From Heterostelium album PN500 (taxonomy: Eukaryota > Evosea > Eumycetozoa > Acytosteliales > Acytosteliaceae), in the NCBI RefSeq assembly GCF_000004825.1, contig NW_008805069.1, positions 1 through 64,000 on the forward strand: a stretch of 64,000 nucleotides of DNA, read 5' to 3'. Positions within the stretch are counted from its first letter, which is position 1. Each line of letters opens with the position of its first letter. A program made the translations under genes and the position numbers. The notes under the pieces are model-generated. The model saw only the letters and a program-made list of their open reading frames with translations, was not told the DNA's origin and searched no databases. Below, one piece after another: positions 48,802-60,447 of this stretch.

Positions 48802-51800
48802 CTTTCAAAATATATTTAAAAATGGCAATAAAAAAAAATAAAAAATAAAAATCGAAAATGTTAAAAACAAACAAGTTGATTGGTTTGTTTTCTATCTATC
48901 TATCTTATATCTTATGACTGTATTATCTATCTTATATCTGCCTATATATAAATCTAATTATCTTATATTGATTGGATTGGAAAAACTATATTTTTTTTAA
49001 AAAATGAAAGAATTAGAAATTTGTTTGATTTCGATTTGATCAAAAATGACAACAGAATCTATAGCGTGTAATTAAAATGAAATGAAATGTTTTGATTTTG
49101 ATTTGATTTTTGGGAGTATTCTAAAAATATTATTTTTGAAATGATTGGTGGATTGACTTGCACTGTACTATATTGTGTTTTATTGTTATTATGAATAGAA
49201 CAATTTAAATGAAAAAGGAAATAATAACATAAATTGAATTTGCTTGTTATTTGATTGACTGATTGATTTGTTTGTCCAAATCTTAATTCAATCTAAGTAT
49301 AAATTTAAATTGATAGTAGTAATATTTTAAAATATTAATTTAGAACATTAATGTTGTTTGTTTTGTTTGAACTGAATTCAGTTGATTAATGTATTTGTTT
49401 ACAATAACGGTTTGATTTGTGATATATTATGTTATTTTACTTGTATTTCTCCAACTATTATTATTTTTTGCTGTTGCTGTTGTTGAGTTATTTCAAGAGG
49501 TCTTGCTTGATTGTTGTTGACTGTAATATTATAATTATCACCCAAACAATAACAACAACAAGCCAATTAACAATTACATAACAAAATGAAAAAAGTGGTC
49601 ACAATCACTTCCTTCCTGGTGTTGTAGATATAAGAATTGATATAATGATGAAAAATTAATTTTTGATGTTGTTGCTTGTTTTTTAATTAGTTTTGTTGTG
49701 CTTTGCTCTTTTTTTAATATTGAACATATACAACAAATTTGGAAGTGAATGAGGAGCGAGTGTGACGATTCACCCAATATCAACATCATCAATAGTTTGC
49801 TTGTTGTTTGCTAGCACAAATTTTTAAATTTTAAATATATTTTTGTTGATGTTTCCACCCCCCCTCGACAACAACACTCTTTTAAACAAAAATAGTGGAG
49901 TGTTTTTTTCTATTTTTGATATTATTATAGAGATTTAATTATCTGTAGATATAATATAAATTGTATTTTATATTTCTTTGTATTGGTTCAGTGTTGGTGT
50001 GAAGGGATGGATGCGCGTGGGAGATTATATATTAGAGGAGAAATAGGAGGTATTGGAAGCGAACAAAAAAATTGATCATTATCATTGAATTATTTTGAGA
50101 TGATATGGAAATTGTGATTATTGTTGTTACTGCAACAAAAACAAACTATTATGATTATATTATTACTGTAAATAATATTATTCCTTTTTGCTTTCTTCTA
50201 TATTTTCAATAACAAATAAATAATATCCAATTGTTTTCTATTTGGTTTCGAAATCTATTAGATTATAAATTATTGTCAAATAGATTGATTGATTGATGTT
50301 ATGACAAAGAAGAAGTGGAAAAAAATAAAAATAAAGGTGCCTGAGATTCAAGTGAAGTTGATGTTGTTTTATATTTGATTAGAGGTGCTGTGATTTTCTA
50401 CTGCTACTATATATCATCTGTTATCCATGTGCTAAATTACTCACTTTTACTAAACAAATCTATATAATATCATTACCACTAAAATAACAAAACCTAAATG
50501 AATAATTCTATTAATATAAATTAAACTATAAATTAATAAAAATTATAATTATAAAAAAGAAAATCAATCGTGATATAATAATATAATTTAACTCAAATGT
50601 GTATAATAATAATTGTATACAATTTTATGATGTACCAATATATTCAACAACAATAACAACAACAAAACACAACAAATACAACCTTTTTTAAGGGTTTTGA
50701 ACTGTCAATTGTGTTGCTTCTATTATATTATATTGTTTTTTTTTAACATCCTAATTGATCGCACATTGTTATATAGATATAAATATTATTTGTAATATTT
50801 ATGATTTATACTTATTATTGATGTGGTGTGGTAGTGGTAGAGAGGGTGTGAAGAATGTGTGTTTTATTGGTTGATCATTATATATTATATTGAAAAGAGA
50901 GATGGAAGTTAAAATGGGTGGTTGTGATGTTAGTGACAGTTTTATTAGTGTGGTGGTGGTGGCGGGTGATGTATATTGAATATCAACTGACTGGTAATTA
51001 TATTCTATCATATCAATCAATAAAAACATGATAAAATCAACAGTTGTCAATACATATAAATTGTAGAATAGCATGATATAGTGTGTCTGTTGAGGTAGTA
51101 AACACTGATCAAAAGTGTAGTGGTTGATTTGTTTGTTTGTTTGTTGCAACCTCACACAACAAACAATTAAACATAAGAAATGCTACTGCTTGCTTGCAAG
51201 ATGTTGTACTATTCTATTAACGACCACACCCACATGTTTCTAATAAACATAATTAATAAGATAAATGGGATGATGGAAAGGAATTGAGTCTAAATGTGTT
51301 TAATGAAACAAGAAAAAAACATTGCACTTTGCTTCACAAACTTGAACATATGACTTGTGATGAATGTAATTAAATAATCTTTAGAATAATATTTGACCAA
51401 TTAATTGTGAACAAATTCATCATTTATATAGTGTGGTTTTGATGGTGGTTAAGTAGATGGGTGTTGATATGTTATTTGGCTGGTGTGGTGGTGGTGAGAG
51501 GAGCACACCTTGATTGATTTTTTTTTTTTTTTAACTATAGGCTACTCATGGTTAGAAGTAACAGCAGTAATACATGTGATTATCCTAGGTTATTTGATTA
51601 TTGTCATTATCAACTTAATACTATTACTGATTTATTTATACATGATCTTTTTTGTTGAGTCGTGATGTTTTATTGTAGTGAATGATATAACTATATGATT
51701 GATCTTGAATCAACCTTGTGTGTTTTCTTTTTTACTTAAAAAAGGTAAATCACATTCTAATTGAATTGATTGTTTGATTGGTAGTTCAAATGACATGTGG

Positions 51801-54128
51801 AGTTAAATTTCCTACAAATATGAAAGATATCTTTGAACTACCAGTCAAACGATCAATTAATTCCACAGATTATATAAATTATATAATAAATATCTCTTAA
51901 TTAATTGGTTAGGTTGGTGGTTTGTTGTTTTTGATGAGTATATATTGTTACTGTTAATTAAAGGAGCATGTAATATTTCAACTTCAAAAAAAAAAAAAAA
52001 AAAAGGACATTAATTGTTACTGAGCTGAGTGTCATTATGATTTGATTATGATAACTTTGGACCAATACAATAATCCAATCCAATATCATGATCTACTATT
52101 ACTAAATATGTCTGTCTTGTATCTATTCAACGCTATTTTAACTGAAATTGATGTATGCAATCAAAAGCTACTACTATACTAAAATTACAAAAATAAAATA
52201 TATATATCTTTAAAATGAGGAGATCTATCTCTCAAACTACTATGTATATAAATTTATCTGTTTAACAATGTAAAAATAACATTTTCGAATTTCGTATGTG
52301 CCAACTCAGTTGTGGTGGGAAGATTTGATGAAAATATGTGGTGAAGTGACGTTTGCTATCCAAAGACTGTAATTATTCTCTTGAGAACCAAACATACCAA
52401 ATATATATGTATATTAATGTTTAAATTAAATATTATTATTATTATTATTTCTATTTGTATGAATACATCTAAATTATCTGCTATCTACTATATTTAATCT
52501 TTAATTAAAAATAAAATAAAATTTAAGAAATTAATTAATATTGATCAAGATTAATTAGATAAAAAAGTATCGAACAATTAGTGCAATGCAAACAACACTT
52601 ACATTAATTATTATGAATTGTTGTTTTTTTTTTTTTGGATTAAAAAATTATTTAAAAAGTAGATGATAGATGTTGACTAAAATCGATATAATTATTTTCT
52701 TTTGATTTGATGAACGAGTGTGATCGAAATGGTTGTTTGCTGCACCCTGATCCACTATTACTACAACTATGATCGGTACTACTTATAAATATTTTTATAA
52801 CATCGATTATATATTGTTGAGATGTATAGATCCACAACCACCAGCTAAAATAAATCAATCAGAAAAAAAAAATTCAAAAAATTCAAAAAAAAAAAAAAAA
52901 AAAAACAAAACAAAAAATTTCTCTCCTACAATAACGATGACCCATTACGACAGTAAAACAAAGGTCAAAAAAAAAAAAGGAACAAAACCAGTGTAGTGTG
53001 GGCATGTAATTTTTTGAAAAAGTGCGGGTTGGAGAAAAAAAAATGATCAAAAATAACGAACAAATTTTTTACTTGATTGATACTTTTTATTTTTTTTTAA
53101 AATTTATTCACTTCTGAAATTAATAATAATAGTAAACTGATCTTTTTCAGTGAAAGAATGGATCGTCATGCAAAACAACCAACCAACAAACATTATCAAT
53201 CAATCAAAAGTCAAAACAAATCAAAAAAAAAAAAACAGAATCTTCCTTTTTTATTTGATGATTGAAATTGGTGTGTGTTGCTTGCTTACACATATTTGTG
53301 CAAGAGGTAATGGGATTTGATTTATAATTCTATTCTGAAAAATCAATATGGTCCTTTCATATATCATCGATGGAAACATTCATTCATATATGTCTAGATT
53401 GAACAATCAGACTTGTTATTGTTTTCATACTAATAATATGTTCAATTTATAATAATGAATGGATATCGGTCGCTTTTCGATGCTTTTTATTGAATCTGCT
53501 TAATTTTTTCGGAAAATTTATTGAACTTTTCAAAACTATGGAACAGAAATTTAAAACAATTCTAAATTAATTAAAACCAACTTTTTAATTTATTTGTTAA
53601 TTTATTTTTTTTTTTATGAAAAAACAATTTTAAATTATAATTTAAAAGTGAGAGACTTGATATTAGAATATATTTTACTTTTTAGAAATGATAAAAAAAG
53701 TTAATGATAATTTTAATCATTTCTATCATTATAAAAGTTAAAAGAAAAATTCTTCGGATTTAAAAAAAAAATACTCTAAAAAAAAAATATCAAATTTGAT
53801 ATTTTAAAAAAATAAATAAATCATATTAGATAATTCTTTTCCATTTTAATTATTCTTTTTAAATTTTGACAACAGTGTATATACAAACAGTAACAATAAA
53901 AATAAACTAAAATTTTTATCAGTTTTTTTTTTAAAAAAATTTTTATTATTATTATGTATCACTGTTAGTTAATTTAAATTATACATAAGCAAAATAGTTT
54001 TAATAAGAATATTTTATTTACAAAGAGAGATAGAGTGTGAGAAAATATAGATAGATTAAAAAGAAGAATAGTATTTATATAGAAGTTGGGTCATAGCAAT
54101 AGCATAGCAATCGGATAGAACGAAGATA
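48802..54128. other. 5.3-kb divergent intergenic region with GT-rich clusters
   Basis: Lies between the starts of the GATA gene (-) and the RUN/Rubicon-homology gene (+). No protein-like stretch found on either strand. GT-rich patches that look like G-box elements occur at about 49990-50025, 50820-50865, 50945-50975 and 51430-51505. A C run (CCACCCCCCC) lies near 49855. A 27-bp stem hairpin at 51764-51858 is listed separately. A/T homopolymers are frequent (for example 51986-52004 and 52884-52906). Confidence 0.55.
51764..51858 (+). ncRNA. Candidate hairpin RNA (possible pre-miRNA-like)
   Basis: Arms 51764-51790 and 51832-51858 are complementary over 27 positions, with a loop of 41 nt. The only two differences would be G-U pairs in a plus-strand transcript but A-C mismatches on the minus strand, which hints that RNA from the plus strand is what matters. 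It stands alone in a 5.3-kb gene-free stretch. Dictyostelids are known to make Dicer products and some microRNAs. No transcription signal could be shown by eye, and a decayed inverted-repeat element is the main alternative. Confidence 0.4.
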
Positions 54129-57100
54129 ATGTCATTGCTATCTAGTAGTACAAAAGGTGGATTGCCATTGCTTGGCGAGCTGAATGGATTCATTCAACAC
54201 CTATTGGCGACAAACGTTCGTGAAGAACATAACCAAAACAATTCAGAGTCGATCGAGGATAGAAATCCACATCTACTAAAGATATGTTTTTATGTTGAAA
54301 AGATATTATCCGATGGTATAAAGGGTATGATTTACTGACTGACTGATTGATTTATTGATCAACAAATGACTTTGACTTGACTGACTTACAAATTGATCAA
54401 TTAATTAATTTTAAACTTATATATTTATTTTGATGTTTGTTGATTATGTTATGCTTTATTCTATAGATGTAAATTTCATTGGTAAAACAAATATGTGGGA
54501 TTTCCTAGAGAATCTACCGAGGTGCTTACCCGACACCAATAGGGTGATCGACATTGCAAAGGATTGTACGAGGTCATCGATTGGACGTGGTCGTATCTTC
54601 ATTCGTATGGCACTGAACGAAGGTGCTCTCTCTGACTATCTGAGTGCTCTCTACTTTGATCAGGATACAGTCAAGTCGTACTACAAAGAGACATCGATCT
54701 TTAGAAACTCAGAGTTTGCAACCACTTTCTTTAGTATCTTGGAGTCACTCTCACACATTCAATTCAACTTGGTCGTCAAGGACAAGGATCTCGACAAGCC
54801 AAGCTACTGGGAGGACGTCGCACTCACTCTCTTCTCAGAGACAACCTCGAAAGCATCGATACCAAACAATCTCAGCATCAATCCCGACACACAATCAACA
54901 ACAACCACAACCACAACCACAAAAACTGTAGATGATTCTCTGGATATTAATAATCTCGATGAAATTCTAGATGAAATTACAAAGGAAGACCAAGATCAGT
55001 TGCTATTGGACAAGTATGCAGAGAGTTGGGAGGTGTTACTCGAGAATCTCTCTAAAGCATCGAAAGCGGTTCTCCTCGATTTTGGTGGAAAAGGATCATC
55101 ACTTACACTAAGCGATCGTTGTGTAGAATCACTCTATTTCTCAATCGATCAAATCTTACTAAATGATTTCATATTTAATAACAATGGTATGTGTTCGTTC
55201 AATAGAATCTATTCTATAAGATAGTTATCTAACATATTATATATTATCTATCTATAGCAACTAATAAATGGGAATGTATTGAATGGTTATGTTCGAATGA
55301 TATGAGTAGAATGAATGATATCGATCAGATCAATAAAATATATCCAAATGGTAGTGTAGATATAAAGTTGAAGGCATGGATGTACAAGTTGTTCACAGAG
55401 GGTGCGTTATCGGCATGTTCAAAGACCGTGTTTGATAATGAGTCAAAACTGAGGGAGACCTACTCACAGAGTTCATTGTTGCTACACAAAAGCTATCGAC
55501 AGCAATTCCAGAGGCAACTGACAGATCTGTTTCAGAGTGTTACTTTTCAACTGCGATGGGATGATATCGCACCGATTGCACCTACCACCACCTTTAAGAA
55601 GATCGTACACACCAAGATCATCAAGAAGAAGATCAGAAAGGTCAAGCCAAAGGAAATCAACATCGATGCCGCCACAACAGAGGATGGTCAACATGTTGAC
55701 GGCAACACACCAACTGCCAACGTGGACATCACAGCTATCACGCCATCTCCATCGGCAGCCAGTACCGAGTCGTCTCCACCAAAGATTCAACAACATCCAT
55801 CTGAACAACAACAACAACAACAACTTTCTTCATCCACTGGAAACATAGCAACGATCGCCACAACTGTGATCCAACAACAACAACTACAACAGCCATCAGT
55901 GGATAATGTAAATACTATGAATATATGTAATAACAACAACAATAACAACTCGACAACAATTAATTCAACACCAAAAGAATCGACTGTTCAAAACAATATT
56001 GACGATGCAGTGGTAGGTAGTTCCAATGTTGACGATAAGAAACCATTGGTTTTAGAAGACTCAAGCAGTGATACTTTTAAGGAAGAGGAAGATGAAGGAT
56101 TAGACTCGTTCAATGAAACACTCTCAGGATTGTTGAAGCGTGATAAATCTGTTTCGCCGGCAGCAGCTGCATCTTCACCTCAAACATCTCAATCATTCAG
56201 TCAGCCATACACACCATCGTCATCATTCACCACTATCACCAACAACCGACAATCAATGATGTTCAACGATACAAAGGCAACAAGTCCACCAACCATAACC
56301 AAAGCCATACCAAGATCAACACTGTTGTCATCATCTGAACTTGGAAACTATCTATCAAATTTAGTTGAAAATGATGATAATGATGATAATGATAATAATG
56401 ATAATAATAATAATAATAATAATAATAGTAATAGCTTTAATAATAATAATAATAATAATGGTATATCATATACACCAACTAGTTCTGCTCAATCTATACC
56501 AATTAGCAATAATAATAATAATCAAAATAATAATAATAATAATAACAATAATAATAATAATTTTAATAGTTACGATAGTGATGATAAATATCAAATGCCA
56601 ACATCAACATTCATACCGAATCCATTTTTAACACAGGCATTACGATCGATTGAACGTGACAAAGAGGAACAAAACAGTAGAATGTCTACATCAGTAGATT
56701 CATTCACCAATTTCCATTTGATTAGTGACTACACACGTGAACCAGATCCAAAGGGCTCAAGAACAAAGAAGAACATCTATGCAGGTGAAGACGACCTTTT
56801 GTTTATCAACAAAGAATACAAAAAGAAGTTATCAAAAGAATATACATCACAACTCTGTCCATCATGTAATGCAAATTTAGATAAATGTAAATATAATAAT
56901 ATAAATAATTATAAACTATCTATATGTTTACTAATCTCTTTTTTTTTTTTTTTTTTTAATTATTATTTTTTTTAGTGGGATTCTTTAAAACAAGATTTTG
57001 TTATTATACAGGTGAATGGTTTTGTACAAAGTGTCATACCAATCAGAAGATCATGTTACCATCGAGAATACTTTATCATTGGGACTACAAGTTGTATCCA

Positions 57101-57722
57101 GTGTCAAACTCATCGAAACAATATATATTGCAAAACTACAACCAGCCATTCGATATCTTTAGATTCAATCCTCTGGTCTATGAGGTGTCAAACACACTTG
57201 GCAAGATACTAGAGCTACGCAAGAAACTTCATTTCATCAGCGAGTACATCGAGACCTGCAGAAACAAACGTTCACTCGAGAACCTAACACAACTGAGAGA
57301 CTATATCCTCACGGAGAACGTTCACCTCTACTCGCTTGACGACCTCGAGAAATGTCATGCCGGTACACTCGCTCCTCAGATCTTTGATATCATTGAGAAA
57401 TATATACATCATGTTACAAAGACTTGCGCTGTAAGTATACTTAGTTCATAGGATCTCATTATTGTAACTGAATATAACTAACTGTTTCATTATAATATCA
57501 ATCTATCAGACATGTAAAGGTAAAGGATTCATCTGCGAGTTTTGTAATGAAGATGAAATGTTATTCTCATGGATGAAATTGGATGTACAGAATGTGATAC
57601 AGTGTGGTAAATGTAATTCTCTGGCGCACCGAGCCTGTTACATTAAAGATCGATGTCCAAAGTGTTTAAGAATTAACTATGTCAAAGCTAAACATTCACA
57701 CGAACATATGAACAACTATTAA
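54129..57722 (+). CDS. RUN-domain protein with Rubicon-homology zinc domain
   Basis: Five exons, 54129-54324, 54467-55186, 55258-56886, 56976-57430 and 57510-57722, all in phase; product 1070 aa. The N-terminal RUN domain (about residues 8-190) has HLLKICFYVEKILSDG, WDFLENLPRCLPDT and GRGRIFIRMALNEGALSDYL. A long middle region is Asn/Gln/Ser-rich. The C-terminal 240 residues form a Rubicon-homology (zf-RING_9/DUF4206) domain: LCPSCNANL, YYTGEWFCTKCH, RILYHWDYKLYPVS, TCKGKGFICEFCNEDE, CGKCNSLAHRAC and RCPKC. The combination occurs in Rubicon and PLEKHM1, which bind Rab7 and control late endosome/autophagosome maturation. I infer a similar role here. There is no visible PH domain, so it is closer to Rubicon. 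Confidence 0.9.
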
Positions 57723-57735
57723 CTCTATAAATATG

Positions 57736-57767
<32 letters not shown>

Positions 57768-57964
57768 TAAAAACAAACTTTTGATTGGATTAAGATGATT
57801 TCTTGATCAGTCAGCTCTAATAATATTATTTCTGCTGCTAAATATTTATATTGCTGATGCTGTTGTTATCATCATCACATTTGATATTCAAATAACCAAT
57901 TGCTACTAACTGTTTTTGTTTAATTTAAAGTTTTTTAATTGTATTTAATTTTTAAGTTATTGCT

Positions 57965-58542
<578 letters not shown>

Positions 58543-58947
58543 TTTATTAAAAATAAATAAAAAAAAGTAAAAAAGATAAATAATTTAAAATAATAAATGA
58601 TAAATCAAAGTCAAGTCAAATCGATTGTTTTTTTTTTTATTAATTTAAATTTTATTTATTTTTGTATAAATATTAATAATTAGAACACACAAAATATACA
58701 TGTGTGTTTAAAAAAATGAATTATAATATCTTACAGTCATTGATAGTTAATTATTAATAAACAATAAAAGTTATTTAATATTACATAATGAAATCTGGGG
58801 AGGTTTTAATTTTATTAAAATAAATAAATTTTAAATGGTTTTGCTTTGTTTTGTTTGCTTGTTGTTTGGTGTATGTATATATATCATATAATTATTAATT
58901 TTGTTGTTTTTTGTTTGTTTTTTTTTAGATTTTTGTTTTCTTTTGTT
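58543..58947. other. Intergenic region upstream of ufm1
   Basis: 405 bp of AT-rich sequence between the ufm1 start and the stop of the next minus-strand gene. No element recognised. Confidence 0.5.
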
Positions 58948-60447
58948 TTATGATTCATCTGAAGACGATGAATCTTCTGAAATATTATTATTACTGTTTA
59001 TGGTGGTGGTGGTTGTTGCTGGTGGTGGTGGTGTTGATTGATTACTTGTTGTTTTGCTGTTGTTATTATTATATTGTGGTTGATGAATACTTGGAATCTC
59101 ATCGAGTTCCTGTTCGTTCTGACTGGCACCCTGTGGTGAGTTGACTTGGCTCGATGACTTGTCACCGGCGTTGTTTCTGAATTTTGCTCGCAGCTGGTTG
59201 AAGAGGTGACGATAGCCCAGGAAGAATCCGGTGAAGAAAACAATGATTATACCCCAGCCGACAAGCAAGATGATCAGCGGCATCTCTTTGCTCGAGTCAC
59301 CCTTCTTCATCTTTCCGGTGGTCTTGTCGTAGTAGAGAATGTTGGTGATGGCCAGCACAATGGTCGACCAGAACGAGAGTGCAAAGAACACCGTACGCAA
59401 ACGGTTGACCCAACGCAGCAGACATGGCTGGAAAACAATGTTCAGTATCAAAAAGAAAAAGTTGATTACTACCGCCGTCGAAATGTACGCCCAGTACTTG
59501 TTGTTGGCAAACGCCACACAGATAGCACCCATCACAAACTTTCCTTGCAACATGACGAATACAACCTTGGGTTTGAATTTGATATCGGAGATGTTTTGAG
59601 TTTGCGATTGAGCGAACGATGCCGCTGGATAGTAGATGATGAGAGCAATCATTGTGCACACGAGGAAACCGATGTGCTTTCCTTGCAAACAGATGATCGA
59701 GTTGTTGGCGTCGAGTGTTGGCGGTATGTTGCTGCCGTCGGTTGAGGTGTTGCTGAATGTACAACTGGTTCCGGCCAACATCATTGTGATGACGGGGAAG
59801 TAGAGGGTGTTCACCAAGAACCAGAGGATCGAATAGATATTGTCTTGGTAGCGCTCGACAACCGAGGCAGCCGAGTCGGCACCACGTCTGATACCGTACA
59901 TGTAAATCATGATACGAATGGCAATCACAAAGATGTAGGGAGAGAATGCCACGACAAACATCACCCAATAGGCAACCTCAAAGTACTCACCCTTGCTGTA
60001 GGGAGTGGCGACGTGCTTAAAGTACTCGAAAAACGTAGAACCGTAGTAGCTACCGAACTGCTGGTTGAAACCGAACGAGCAGATCTGCACAAACTCCACA
60101 AAGAGACCTGCCATCGCAACGATATTCGTAAAGTTCCAACGAACGCCAGTGAATGTCGGTGTCTCCCATGCCTCACGCGACGCACCCAGATAGTAGGTGC
60201 AGCACAGACAAAAGAACAGCAGAATGATAAATGTTACAAACGTTGTGAAAAAAATGATACCACGTGTCTTTGGTGTGATGTCGCTGATCAGCGTCGACAC
60301 GAGACAACAGACGACACCGGCTATAATCGCCAGAATAAAACAGAACGCTCCCAGCAAATGGAATGGACTGGATCGTGTTGGTCCTTTTACTGACTCGATG
60401 TCGTCATCGTCGTCTTCCTCCACAACAACCTTATCGTTTTTAGTCAT
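58948..60447 (-). CDS. Multi-pass membrane protein of unrecognised family
   Basis: Single exon, 499 aa. An acidic N-terminus (VVVEEDDDDDIESVKG) precedes about nine or ten hydrophobic spans between residues 28 and 415. Two long spans open it (LLGAFCFILAIIAGVVCCLV, then IIFFTTFVTFIILLFFCLCC). A loop with possible N-glycosylation sites (CTFSNTSTDGSN) sits in the middle. The last 85 residues are a cytosolic-looking Ser/Asn/Thr/Pro-rich tail. No transporter or receptor signature is recognised. Codon use is GC-rich like rasG and UBL-BioY, suggesting high expression. The upstream strand is T-rich simple sequence. Confidence 0.85.
   Translation of the reverse strand: MTKNDKVVVEEDDDDDIESVKGPTRSSPFHLLGAFCFILAIIAGVVCCLVSTLISDITPKTRGIIFFTTFVTFIILLFFCLCCTYYLGASREAWETPTFTGVRWNFTNIVAMAGLFVEFVQICSFGFNQQFGSYYGSTFFEYFKHVATPYSKGEYFEVAYWVMFVVAFSPYIFVIAIRIMIYMYGIRRGADSAASVVERYQDNIYSILWFLVNTLYFPVITMMLAGTSCTFSNTSTDGSNIPPTLDANNSIICLQGKHIGFLVCTMIALIIYYPAASFAQSQTQNISDIKFKPKVVFVMLQGKFVMGAICVAFANNKYWAYISTAVVINFFFLILNIVFQPCLLRWVNRLRTVFFALSFWSTIVLAITNILYYDKTTGKMKKGDSSKEMPLIILLVGWGIIIVFFTGFFLGYRHLFNQLRAKFRNNAGDKSSSQVNSPQGASQNEQELDEIPSIHQPQYNNNNSKTTSNQSTPPPPATTTTTINSNNNISEDSSSSDES

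Noticed and set aside
59206-60393. Long antisense frames over the multi-pass protein
   Set aside because: GC-rich real gene on the minus strand leaves other frames open; no splice or start support.
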